Source: Lachnospiraceae bacterium
GTDB lineage: Bacteria > Bacillota > Clostridia > Lachnospirales > Lachnospiraceae
Direction: 5' to 3'
Assembly (NCBI GenBank): GCA_017477005.1
Contig: JAFUXY010000313.1
Location: 1-8,502, forward strand
Length of the DNA stretch: 8,502 nucleotides
Shown: piece by piece, positions 1 to 6,953 of the stretch
Position numbering within the stretch: position 1 is the first letter of the stretch
Layout: every line of letters begins with the position of its first letter
Notes under the pieces: model-generated
The model's input: the letters and a program-made list of their open reading frames with translations, nothing else
The model's database searches: none
What the model was told of the DNA's origin: nothing
Position numbers and translations under genes: made by a program

Positions 1-522
1 AATGCCTATTATGAAGGCTTTTACGAGGAAATGATCGGCTTCATCCGTTCGCTGTTTGAATCGGCGTTGAAGACAAACGACGCCTTGGAGCGGGCGGTCA
101 TCACCGGCTGTTTGCGGATTGGCCGGGAAAGCATCTTTACGGGGCTGAACAACTTGAAGGTCAATTCCATATTGCAGGCTGACTTCGCCGAAGGTTTTGG
201 GTTCACCCAGGAAGAAACCTCCCAAATGCTCTTGGATTTTGGGTTATTGGACAAGGAAGACGAGGTGCGGGATTGGTACGACGGCTATCTGTTCGGAGAA
301 ACGGAGATCTACAATCCGTGGAGCGTGACAAGCCATGTGGATGGGAAGGTGAATGGAAAACGACCGTTCCCTGTTCCTTATTGGTCTAATACCTCTTCAA
401 ATTCCATCGTCAAGGATTTGGTGGAACGTTCGAACGAAAAAGGAAAGGAAGAGCTGTGTTGTCGGGGTGAAATAATAAGAAAAAAAGAGGCACCCACATC
501 TATCCAAGAAGTGGGTGCCTGA
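1..522 (+). pseudogene. AAA-ATPase-like / DUF1703 family protein, 3'-truncated remnant (5' end outside window)
   Basis: The reading frame is open from base 1 (codons begin Asn-Ala-Tyr-Tyr) and stops at 520-522, giving 173 visible residues. I recognise the second half of the AAA-ATPase-like domain found in clostridial and Bacteroidetes proteins that end in a DUF1703 (PD-(D/E)XK-type) nuclease-like domain. The family hallmarks are ITGCLRIGRESIFTGLNN, then GFTQEE, WYDGYLFGETEIYNPWSV and PYWSNTSSNSIVKDLVER. Full-length relatives continue well beyond this last motif into the DUF1703 domain. Here the protein ends about 30 residues later, and its last dozen codons (KEAPTSIQEVGA) are simply the terminator hairpin read as codons. 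The C-terminal domain is therefore missing and I call it a remnant. Cellular function is unknown for the whole family; these genes are often multi-copy and patchily distributed. The N-terminal ATP-binding part lies outside the window, so I cannot tell whether it is intact. Confidence 0.75.
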
Positions 523-530
523 TCTTTTTT
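481..530. terminator. Bidirectional intrinsic terminator (rpmB / AAA-ATPase-like remnant)
   Basis: There is a perfect 10-bp inverted repeat, AGGCACCCAC (488-497) with GTGGGTGCCT (511-520). It can be extended inside the loop by three more pairs after one mismatch. Rightward it is followed by TTTTTT (525-530). Leftward the minus strand reads a T-rich run (complement of the A tract 480-486 and the A-rich 470-480). The hairpin is 30 bases beyond the rpmB stop codon, so its primary job is probably ending rpmB. It also lies inside the 3' end of the truncated plus-strand frame. Confidence 0.85.
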
Positions 531-550
531 GAAAAATGGGATACAAAAGT

Positions 551-739
551 CTATGCACGCTCCACCTTCCCGGAACGCAGGCAAGCAGTGCAAACATAAA
601 TCCTTTTGTGGCCGCCGCCTTCCATCACGCACTTGACACGCTTGATGTTCGACTTCCACATTTTGTTGGATCTTCTATGAGAATGGCTCACCTTGATTCC
701 GAAATGAGCCCCTTTTCCACAAACTGAGCATTTCGCCAT
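551..739 (-). CDS. rpmB: 50S ribosomal protein L28
   Basis: This 62-residue protein is the usual length for bacterial L28, a component of the large ribosomal subunit. It begins MAKCSVCGKGAHFGIKVSHS and continues with the family-typical basic stretch RRSNKMWKSNIKRV. It carries two CxxC pairs (C4/C7 and C50/C53), so it is the zinc-ribbon (C+) form rather than the cysteine-free form found in some paralogues. An excellent Shine-Dalgarno (AGGAGG, complement of 749-754) lies 9 bases before the ATG. The gene is a single-gene unit transcribed away from the asp23-like operon and ended by the hairpin at 488-520. The pairing of rpmB divergent from yloU/yloV is a conserved Firmicutes arrangement. The extra C37 is outside the zinc pairs. 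Confidence 0.97.
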   Translation of the reverse strand: MAKCSVCGKGAHFGIKVSHSHRRSNKMWKSNIKRVKCVMEGGGHKRIYVCTACLRSGKVERA

Positions 740-784
740 GGTCTTTCTCCTCCTCGCAATCCTTGTTTCTACACAACTAAAAAT

Positions 785-813
785 ATTTTACCAAAGAATT
801 CTATAAAAAGCAA
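785..813 (-). promoter_or_regulatory. Predicted sigma-A promoter for rpmB
   Basis: On the minus strand the -35-like hexamer TTGCTT (complement of 808-813) is separated by 17 bases from TAAAAT (complement of 785-790). The -10 box is preceded by TGG, which makes an extended -10 (TGnTAAAAT). This would start transcription near 778 and give a leader of about 38 bases. The -35 is weak, and the extended -10 compensates. Confidence 0.55.
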
Positions 814-823
814 GCAAAACTGT

Positions 824-851
824 TTGTATTTTCTGGTAAAATAGGTATAAT
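824..851 (+). promoter_or_regulatory. Predicted sigma-A promoter for the asp23-like - fakA - recG operon
   Basis: A perfect TATAAT lies at 846-851 in AT-rich DNA, 79 bases before the asp23-like start codon. The best -35 is poor (TTGTAT, 824-829, spacer 16), so the -10 carries most of the prediction. It is back-to-back with the rpmB promoter. Transcription would begin near 858 and give a leader of about 70 bases containing the stem-loop at 885-908. Confidence 0.55.
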
Positions 852-884
852 ATTACGGTGAATTGAAATACAGTGGGAGGATAG

Positions 885-908
885 GCAGCTGTTTGACGGA
901 ATAGCTGC
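885..908 (+). promoter_or_regulatory. Leader stem-loop upstream of the asp23-like gene
   Basis: GCAGCTGTT (885-893) pairs with AATAGCTGC (900-908) as nine consecutive pairs including one G-U, with a six-base loop. It lies between a first Shine-Dalgarno-like GGGAGG (875-880), which has no recognisable start behind it, and the true ribosome binding site GGAGGA (920-925). No T run follows, so it is not a terminator. It could stabilise the 5' end of the operon mRNA or modulate translation; the role is inference. Confidence 0.4.
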
Positions 909-930
909 AAGTATATTTCGGAGGAAAACT

Positions 931-1296
931 ATGCAAGGGCAGGGCAAGATACATACCAAATTGGGAATGATCTCCGTGGACAAGGAAGTGATTGCGACCT
1001 ATGCCGGTTCCGTGGCGGTGGAATGCTTCGGCATTGTCGGTATGGCCGCTGTGAATGTCAAGGACGGATTGGTCAAGCTATTGAAGAAGGATTACCTGAG
1101 CCATGGGATCGATGTCCGGATCGGGGAGGACAACGAGATCTCTCTGGCGTTTCATGTGATCATTTCCTATGGGGTGAGTGTGGCAACCGTGGCAGAAAAC
1201 CTGATGTCTACCGTGAAGTACAAGTTGGAGGCGTTTACAGGCATGCCGGTGAAGCGGATTCGTATTTCCGTTGAGGGAATACGTGTGATCGACTAA
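931..1296 (+). CDS. Asp23/Gls24 family envelope stress response protein (YloU-like)
   Basis: This 121-residue soluble protein covers the whole Asp23/Gls24 (DUF322) domain. It opens with GKIHTKLGMISVDKEVIATY (5-24), then AGSVAVECFGIVGMAA (25-40). After a short basic stretch and a beta segment (IGEDNEISLAFHVIISYGV) it ends with the family's AENLMSTVKYKLEAFTGMPVKRI and a final VEGIRVID. There is no signal peptide or membrane segment. Family members respond to alkaline or cell-envelope stress. The YloU subgroup sits next to the fatty acid kinase gene across Firmicutes, but its molecular role is not settled. The ribosome binding site GGAGGA lies 5 bases before the ATG. It is first in an operon, with fakA starting 10 bases after its stop. 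Confidence 0.92.
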   Translation: MQGQGKIHTKLGMISVDKEVIATYAGSVAVECFGIVGMAAVNVKDGLVKLLKKDYLSHGIDVRIGEDNEISLAFHVIISYGVSVATVAENLMSTVKYKLEAFTGMPVKRIRISVEGIRVID

Positions 1297-1306
1297 AGGG
1301 AGGGCT

Positions 1307-2995
1307 ATGGAAAAGATGAATACGATAGACGCGGCAATCCTTTCCAAAATGTTTTTGGCGGGTGCGAAAGCCTTAGAAGCCGACAAGGAGCATATCAATG
1401 AGCTGAACGTATTTCCGGTTCCCGATGGAGATACGGGGACAAATATGTCTATGACTGTTCTGTCGGCAGCCAAGGAGGTATTGGCAATCGATCATTTGGA
1501 GATGCGAACCCTCTGCAAAGCGATTTCCTCGGGCAGTCTGCGGGGCGCGAGGGGAAATTCCGGCGTGATTTTGTCCCAGCTTTTGCGCGGATTTACCAAG
1601 GTGATCAAGACGGAAGAAACTCTTTCGGTGGATATTTTGTGCGAGGCGGCACAGCGGGCTGTGGAGACGGCGTACAAAGCCGTGATGCAGCCCAAGGAAG
1701 GGACGATTTTGACCGTGGCAAGGGCCGGCGCCGACAAGGCGATTGAGCTTGCGGACGAGACCGAGGATATTGAGGTCTATTTGAAAGGGGTATTAGAGGC
1801 TTGCGAAGAGGCGCTGGCGCAGACGCCAGAGCTGCTTCCGGTGTTGAAGGAGGCGGGGGTCGTGGACTCTGGCGGGCAGGGATTGTGCCGGATTTTGTCT
1901 GGCGCCTATGCCTTCTTGTCCGGCGAGGATACCGGGCTTCTTTCCGATGCTTCCTGTGGGGAGAAGAAGGAAGAGGCACCTTCGAGCCGTTTCACTTACC
2001 GGATGGAATTTTCGATGCGGCCGGCGCCTTACAACAGCCATGAAGAGCGCAAGAAGCTGCGGGAATTTATGAAGTCGATGGGCGATGGCGCCTATCTCGA
2101 AAAGGATGGCGCCTTCTACACGGGGCGGCTGGTGACGGACGATCCGGGACGCATTATTACGAGTGTCCTGCGAAATGGCAGCATCGAGACGATTGAGATT
2201 GTCAATACCCGTCGAAAAGAATCCGATGCAGAGCCGGAGAAACCCCAGCAAAAGGAATCCGATGGGGAAGCGGGGCAGTCTAAAGCCTCCCAGACCGAAG
2301 CGCCGGCACCCGCAGAGCCGAAAGCGACTCCGCCCAAGGAGATCGGCATTGTGGCGGTATCGATCGGAGAAGGGATCAATCAGATCTTCCGGGATCTCGG
2401 GGTCGATGCCTTGATCGAGGGCGGGCAGACCATGAATCCGAGTACGGAGGATATCATGAAGGCGATCGCCTCCGTCAATGCAAAGACCGTGTTCGTGCTT
2501 CCCAACAACAAAAACATCGTCCTTTCCGTAGAACAGGCGGCGGGTCTTGTCTCAGACAAAGGAGTGATCGTGGTGCCGACCAAGACGATCTCGCAGGGGG
2601 TTTCCGCACTGATCAGCTTCGTGCCCGGGGATTCGCCGGAAGAAAATCTCGAGCATATGAAGGAAGAGCTTGCGCTTGTCAAGTCCGGGGAGATTACCTA
2701 TGCGGTACGCGACACAACGATCGACGGGCGTTCCATTGCGGCCGGAGATTATATGGGAATCACCGATGTGGGAATCGTCTCTGTGGAAAAGCAGATTGAC
2801 GCGACGCTTCTTTCGATGCTTTCTGCGATGCTCGATGAGGATTCGGCGTTGATCACGCTGTATTATGGACAGGATGTGAAGGAAGAGGAGGCGCAAAAGC
2901 TGTTTGAAACAGTGCAGCAGACCTACCCCGATCTGGAGGTAGAGCTTCAGGAGGGTGGTCAGCCGGTGTATTACTATATTGTATCGGTGGAGTGA
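1307..2995 (+). CDS. fakA: Fatty acid kinase catalytic subunit FakA (YloV / DAK2-domain protein)
   Basis: FakA phosphorylates fatty acids carried by FakB proteins, feeding host- or membrane-derived acyl chains into phospholipid synthesis at the membrane-cytosol interface. The 562-residue product has the N-terminal DAK2-type kinase domain (about 5-205), with the nucleotide/metal motif NVFPVPDGDTGTNM (34-47), LRGARGNSGVILSQL (78-92), EGTILTVAR (131-139) and VDSGGQGL (186-193). A middle domain follows (about 228-300), then a Glu/Pro/Gln/Ala-rich linker (about 302-344). The C-terminal domain (345-562) has EGGQTMNPSTEDI (371-383) and VLPNNKNIVLSVEQA (397-411). In the middle domain the usual YCTEF and HVHTD motifs read YRMEF (231-235) and RLVTD (274-278), so the Cys and both His are absent. 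The Shine-Dalgarno (about 1296-1303) is only 3 to 7 bases before the ATG at 1307. A second in-frame ATG at 1316 fits the family about equally well. No fakB gene is in the window. Confidence 0.93.
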   Translation: MEKMNTIDAAILSKMFLAGAKALEADKEHINELNVFPVPDGDTGTNMSMTVLSAAKEVLAIDHLEMRTLCKAISSGSLRGARGNSGVILSQLLRGFTKVIKTEETLSVDILCEAAQRAVETAYKAVMQPKEGTILTVARAGADKAIELADETEDIEVYLKGVLEACEEALAQTPELLPVLKEAGVVDSGGQGLCRILSGAYAFLSGEDTGLLSDASCGEKKEEAPSSRFTYRMEFSMRPAPYNSHEERKKLREFMKSMGDGAYLEKDGAFYTGRLVTDDPGRIITSVLRNGSIETIEIVNTRRKESDAEPEKPQQKESDGEAGQSKASQTEAPAPAEPKATPPKEIGIVAVSIGEGINQIFRDLGVDALIEGGQTMNPSTEDIMKAIASVNAKTVFVLPNNKNIVLSVEQAAGLVSDKGVIVVPTKTISQGVSALISFVPGDSPEENLEHMKEELALVKSGEITYAVRDTTIDGRSIAAGDYMGITDVGIVSVEKQIDATLLSMLSAMLDEDSALITLYYGQDVKEEEAQKLFETVQQTYPDLEVELQEGGQPVYYYIVSVE

Positions 2996-3002
2996 GGAAA
3001 GC

Positions 3003-5075
3003 ATGTTGGATTTTTATGCACCACTTACCAACTTAAAAGGGATTGGCCCCAAAACGGCAAAATTATTCGAGGCGCTCGACATCAAAACTGCGGGCGCCCT
3101 TCTTTATCATCTGCCACGCACCTACCATCTGTATCCGGAGCCGACTGCGGATTTGCCTCAGGCCGTGGGCGAGCGGATCGCCGTACGCATGGTGTCGGCG
3201 CGTCCGATTTCGACGAAGTACACCTCTCAAATGGACATCAGTATCGGGGAGGGGTGGGTGCATCCCGAGGACGGCGCTTCCACCCGTTTGGAATTGGTCT
3301 GGTTTCGAATGCCTTTTATCAAAAGCAAGGTTCTGCCAAACAAGGAATACGTCTTTTATGGGGAACTCAAGCATACCAAGGCGAGCGCCTTTTCGATCCA
3401 GCAGCCGGAGGTCTATACGCCGCAGGAATACGAGACCCTGAGGCAGCGTCCCCAGCCAATCTATTCGCTCACAAAGGGGCTGTCCAACAATGCGGTCGCA
3501 AAGGCTTTGGCGCAGCTTTTAGACGATCCGTCTCTGACCGAAGAATTTCTGCCCCCCGTCCTTTTGCAGCGTCGCCATCTGATCGGATTTCACCGGGCGC
3601 TTTCGCAGATGCACAAGCCCGACGACTTGGAGGGGCTGACCGAGGCCAGAGACCGCTTGGTCTATGATGAATTTCTGAAGTTTTTTCTGGCGAAGGAAAT
3701 GGAGCATACCGGGGCGGCGGGCGTGGAGAATGGCTGGCATTTTGCAAGCGATGCCCAGATGATGAAAGTGCTTGAGGGTCTGCCGTTTTCGCTCACCGAA
3801 GGACAGCAGGAGGCTCTTTGGGAGATGAAGCGGGATATCGACGGCGATTTCGTGAGCCAGCGGCTGCTGCAGGGAGATGTCGGAAGCGGCAAGACGATCT
3901 TGGCGTTTTTGATTATGCTCTATGCCGTGGAAAACGGCGCGCAGGCGGCGATGATGGCGCCGACCGAGGTGTTGGCGAGGCAGCATGAAAAGACCTTCCA
4001 ATCCTATATAGACCTGTTCCATCTTCCGTACGACGTGGTCTGCGTGACCGGGTCGCTTCGGACAAAAGAGCGAAATGCGTTGAACGAGCGGATTGCCACA
4101 GAAGGTGGGCTGTTCATTGTCGGCACCCATGCGCTGCTGTCCGATACGATGCGTTACCATAGTCTGGCGGTGGTGGTCGTGGATGAGCAGCACCGCTTTG
4201 GCGTGCGGCAGAGAAAGACCTTTTCTCAAAAGGGAGAAAACCCCCATGTGATCGTGATGAGCGCGACGCCGATCCCGCGTACCCTTGCGATGATCCTGTA
4301 CAGCGATATGCATATTTCGGTGATCCGGGACGTTCCGGCGAGGCGGCGGCCGGTCAAAAACGCAATTATTACCAAGGAACGGCGAAAGATGGGGTGGGAT
4401 TTTATCAAAAAAGAGGTGGAATCGGGGCGACAGGCCTATATTATCTGCCCTTTGGTGAAGGCGACCGAGCAGACAGAAGCGCAAAATGTCATGGATTATG
4501 CGACACGTTTGCGAGAATATTATGACGAAAAAATTTCTGTGGGCCTGTTGCATGGTCGAATGAAGCCGGAAGAGAAAGATCAGGTGATGAAAGATTTTTC
4601 CGAAAAAAAATTGTCGGTTCTGGTTTCAACTACCGTCGTGGAGGTGGGAATCAACGTACCAAATGCCACGGTAATGATGGTGGAGGATGCAAATCGTTTC
4701 GGACTGGCGCAGCTGCATCAGCTGCGGGGTCGGGTCGGCCGGGGACAGTGGCAGTCCTACTGTGTGTTTGTGGACGCAAGCCCCCATGGAAAGGAATCCG
4801 AGCGGCTGTCCATTCTGGCAAATTCCAACGATGGCTTCCATATTGCCGGAGAGGATTTGAAGCTCCGGGGTCCTGGAGACTTTTTCGGGCTGCGTCAAAG
4901 CGGCGATATGGATTTTCGACTGGCGGATATCTTTCAGGACGCGGATTTGATGCGTGCCGCCGCCGAAGACGCCAAAGCGCTTGCGGCCAAGGAGCTGGTT
5001 CTTTCCGAGGAGGAACAGGGGCGGCTTTCTGAGTATATGCGGCGGATGGATACCGTGGTGTACAACAACCTTTGA
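3003..5075 (+). CDS. recG: ATP-dependent DNA helicase RecG
   Basis: RecG is a superfamily 2 translocase that remodels stalled replication forks and branched recombination intermediates. The 690-residue product is full length. It has an N-terminal wedge/OB-fold region with the helix-hairpin-helix-like LKGIGPKTAKLFEALDI near residues 10-26, then Walker A GDVGSGKT (291-298), DEQH box (394-397), SATPIPRTLAM (420-430), LHGRMKPEEKDQVM (motif IV/V region) and QLRGRVGRG (573-581). The translocation loop LRGPGDFFGLRQSG is near the end. I chose the ATG at 3003 because it follows GAGGAAA (2994-3000), sits 7 bases after the fakA stop and gives the usual N terminus. The frame is open further upstream to 2955, but that part overlaps the fakA end. 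It is the last gene of the asp23-like - fakA - recG unit, followed by a strong terminator. Confidence 0.97.
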   Translation: MLDFYAPLTNLKGIGPKTAKLFEALDIKTAGALLYHLPRTYHLYPEPTADLPQAVGERIAVRMVSARPISTKYTSQMDISIGEGWVHPEDGASTRLELVWFRMPFIKSKVLPNKEYVFYGELKHTKASAFSIQQPEVYTPQEYETLRQRPQPIYSLTKGLSNNAVAKALAQLLDDPSLTEEFLPPVLLQRRHLIGFHRALSQMHKPDDLEGLTEARDRLVYDEFLKFFLAKEMEHTGAAGVENGWHFASDAQMMKVLEGLPFSLTEGQQEALWEMKRDIDGDFVSQRLLQGDVGSGKTILAFLIMLYAVENGAQAAMMAPTEVLARQHEKTFQSYIDLFHLPYDVVCVTGSLRTKERNALNERIATEGGLFIVGTHALLSDTMRYHSLAVVVVDEQHRFGVRQRKTFSQKGENPHVIVMSATPIPRTLAMILYSDMHISVIRDVPARRRPVKNAIITKERRKMGWDFIKKEVESGRQAYIICPLVKATEQTEAQNVMDYATRLREYYDEKISVGLLHGRMKPEEKDQVMKDFSEKKLSVLVSTTVVEVGINVPNATVMMVEDANRFGLAQLHQLRGRVGRGQWQSYCVFVDASPHGKESERLSILANSNDGFHIAGEDLKLRGPGDFFGLRQSGDMDFRLADIFQDADLMRAAAEDAKALAAKELVLSEEEQGRLSEYMRRMDTVVYNNL

Positions 5076-5095
5076 TTCTACAGGAAATGAAAGCC

Positions 5096-5140
5096 AAAGC
5101 CCCGTCTGGTACTTTCGGATACAAAGGCGGGGCTTTTTTT
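5096..5140 (+). terminator. Intrinsic terminator of recG
   Basis: A perfect 9-bp stem, AAAGCCCCG (5096-5104) with CGGGGCTTT (5128-5136), has a 23-base loop and a run of seven T (5134-5140). It starts 20 bases after the recG stop. The T run ends on the last base of the convergent rqcH stop codon, so it fills the whole 64-base gap. On the minus strand the stem lacks a good T tract, so termination of rqcH here would be weaker. Confidence 0.85.
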
Positions 5141-6888
5141 CATTCGATGGGTCGAACCTCTTCCGGGAAGGTAGGGGGGACGGTCATTGAATAATTCGTA
5201 TAATACACGACAAAGCCGGGCACGGCGCCGGAGGGCTTTTTGACGTGTTTTTTCTCCACATAGTCAATTTCAAGTTTGTCGCTTTCCCGTCCCTGCGAAT
5301 AAAATCCGGCGATCCGGGCGCAGATCACAAACAGTTCATCGGGAAGCGGTCGTCCTTCGGTACGCACAATCACATGGGAGCCGGGAATCTGCTTCGCATG
5401 AAACCACCAATCGCCGCCAGTGGCCAGCTTGAAGGTCAGCTCGTCGTTTTGGAAGTTGTTTTTCCCGACATAGATATGGAAACCATCTTCTGTGACAAAG
5501 TGCAGGGGCTTGCTTTTTTCGGGCTTCCGCTCCTTTTTGCGGGAGCCTTTTTTCGTGTAGCCGGACTCGTAGAGCTCGCGTCGGATATCCCGAAGGTCGG
5601 CTTCGCTGTCGGCGATAGCGATGGCGTTTTGGATGGAGGCGAGATGCGAGATCGTCTTTTCGGTTTCTGCAAGCTGAGTAGAAACTGCCTCCTTGGTTCG
5701 CTTTAGCTTGGCGTATTTTTCGAAATATTTCTTGGAGTTGTCGATGGCGGACAGCTCCGGATCCAAGGGGATGCGAACCGGTTCATTGGTCTCGAAATCG
5801 ACCAGAGACACTTCTTTGGCCTGCGGGGGAACCTCCGAAGGATAAATTTGCAGGAGAGTACCATAGGTTTTGAATCGATCCATTTTTTTCGTATTTTCCA
5901 TCTGTTTTTGTTGAATGTAGAATTTTTTTTGATTGCGTTCGAGGATGGTTGATACGAGTTTCCGCAAATCTTGCGACTTCTGGCGAATGTTCGTGACTAA
6001 ATTTTTGCTTCCATAGTAGGTGGACAACGCTTCGGAGACACTATCGTAGGAAACGAGATGCTTGTCCTGGTACATAGAAAGCGTAAACGGAGCAAATTCA
6101 ATCGGCGCGTTTGTTTCGGGATCAAAGGCAATGCAGGCGCGCTCCTGGCCTTGGTCTGCGATAGACAGCAGGGAGAAGAAGCTTTGCGACAGCGCCTCTT
6201 TTTCCCGCAGCGTCAGGGAGTCCGTCGGAGCGTCGGCGTCGACACCGGCGCGAAAGGCCATTTCAGAAGCGGTAATCCGGGAAAGGCCAATATAGGCATT
6301 TTGCAGGGAAAGCGACAGCTTCCCGTGGGAATCCGACAGCCGCTCGAGCAGGCTGTCCGGCGTTTGGGCGTAGGGGTCCAGCTTTCCTTCCTGCCGTGGG
6401 ATGAAGTAGGGGCGGCCGGGCAGCACCTCCCGTACGGAGCTTGTCGAGAACGAGACATGCTTGATCGCGTCTAGGACAGTTCCTTCGCTGTCACAGAAAA
6501 TGATATTTGAATGCCGTCCCATGATCTCTATATATAGGTACTTTTTCGCACGGTCTCCGAGTTCATCCCTGTGTTCGATCGTGAAGCAGACCACGCGTTC
6601 ATTGGTGATCTGTTCCACCTCGCAGATCCGCCCGCCGCCGATGTGCTTGCGCAGTAGCATACAAAAATTGGGCGCGTTTTGGAGAGCGGGCTTGGTATCC
6701 TCCGTCAGATACAGCAGTGGAAGGGAGGCGTTGGCGGAAAAAAAAATCTTTCGATTTCCGGTCGGTGTCTTGACCGCGAGCAGCAGTTCCTCCTTTTCCG
6801 GCTGGACGATTTTTCGGATGTAGCCGTCCACAAGATTTGCTTTCAGTTCGTGCGATAGAGTGCGTATAGTGATCCCATCAAAAGCCAT
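5140..6888 (-). CDS. rqcH: Ribosome quality control protein RqcH (Rqc2/NEMF homolog, formerly FbpA-like)
   Basis: RqcH binds 50S subunits obstructed by peptidyl-tRNA and recruits tRNA-Ala to add C-terminal alanine tails that mark stalled peptides for degradation. Older annotations call it fibronectin-binding protein. The 582-residue product has the NFACT-N domain from the start (MAFDGITIRTLSHELK), with CMLLRKHIGGG (76-86) and EIMGRHSNIIF (121-131). A helical coiled-coil middle follows (about 295-435, with YFEKYAKLKRTKEA at 388-401). After a basic linker (445-460) comes the NFACT-R domain, with DGFHIYVGKNNFQNDELTFK (468-487), GDWWFHAKQIPGSHVIVR (492-509) and a basic VEKKHVKKP near 544-552. The functionally essential Asp97-Arg98 pair of B. 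subtilis RqcH is Glu97-Arg98 here (TNERVV). The AGGAGG ribosome binding site (complement of 6894-6899) lies 5 bases before the ATG. The gene stands alone, divergent from yicC and convergent with recG. Confidence 0.95.
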   Translation of the reverse strand: MAFDGITIRTLSHELKANLVDGYIRKIVQPEKEELLLAVKTPTGNRKIFFSANASLPLLYLTEDTKPALQNAPNFCMLLRKHIGGGRICEVEQITNERVVCFTIEHRDELGDRAKKYLYIEIMGRHSNIIFCDSEGTVLDAIKHVSFSTSSVREVLPGRPYFIPRQEGKLDPYAQTPDSLLERLSDSHGKLSLSLQNAYIGLSRITASEMAFRAGVDADAPTDSLTLREKEALSQSFFSLLSIADQGQERACIAFDPETNAPIEFAPFTLSMYQDKHLVSYDSVSEALSTYYGSKNLVTNIRQKSQDLRKLVSTILERNQKKFYIQQKQMENTKKMDRFKTYGTLLQIYPSEVPPQAKEVSLVDFETNEPVRIPLDPELSAIDNSKKYFEKYAKLKRTKEAVSTQLAETEKTISHLASIQNAIAIADSEADLRDIRRELYESGYTKKGSRKKERKPEKSKPLHFVTEDGFHIYVGKNNFQNDELTFKLATGGDWWFHAKQIPGSHVIVRTEGRPLPDELFVICARIAGFYSQGRESDKLEIDYVEKKHVKKPSGAVPGFVVYYTNYSMTVPPTFPEEVRPIE

Positions 6889-6900
6889 GGTGTCCTCCTA

Positions 6901-6929
6901 TTGACTAAAAATCTCTTTTTGACTATAAT
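6901..6929 (+). promoter_or_regulatory. Near-consensus sigma-A promoter for yicC - remA - gmk
   Basis: TTGACT (6901-6906), a 17-base spacer and a perfect TATAAT (6924-6929) form the best promoter in the window. Transcription would start near 6936, which leaves a leader of about 67 bases. This also shows that the open frame upstream of the yicC ATG at 7003 is not its coding start, because it would begin inside the promoter. Confidence 0.85.
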
Positions 6930-6953
6930 AATTTCCATATGTGGTTTTATCCA
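6925..6953 (-). promoter_or_regulatory. Possible promoter for rqcH overlapping the yicC -10 box
   Basis: On the minus strand TGGATA (complement of 6948-6953), 17 bases and TATTAT (complement of 6925-6930) make a moderate sigma-A match. Its -10 shares five bases with the -10 of the yicC promoter, so the two could not be occupied at once. No better minus-strand candidate was found within the 114-base gap. This is a visual prediction only. Confidence 0.35.

Noticed and set aside
378..659. Minus-strand open frames across the rpmB end and terminator
   Set aside because: They run through the terminator hairpin and the rpmB gene in another frame and show no conserved features.
1793..2251. Several open frames on both strands inside fakA (for example minus 1793-2251)
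   Set aside because: They overlap strongly conserved fakA coding sequence and show no family motifs; shadow frames.
2955..3002. Longer recG start at 2955
   Set aside because: The extra 16 residues would overlap the end of fakA and match nothing in RecG N-termini. The ATG at 3003 has a proper ribosome binding site.
3519..4553. A 344-codon open frame on the minus strand opposite recG
   Set aside because: It lies wholly within the intact, motif-rich recG gene, has no plausible ribosome binding site, and its translation is rich in His/Arg/Gln without recognisable domains. It is a shadow of recG codon bias.
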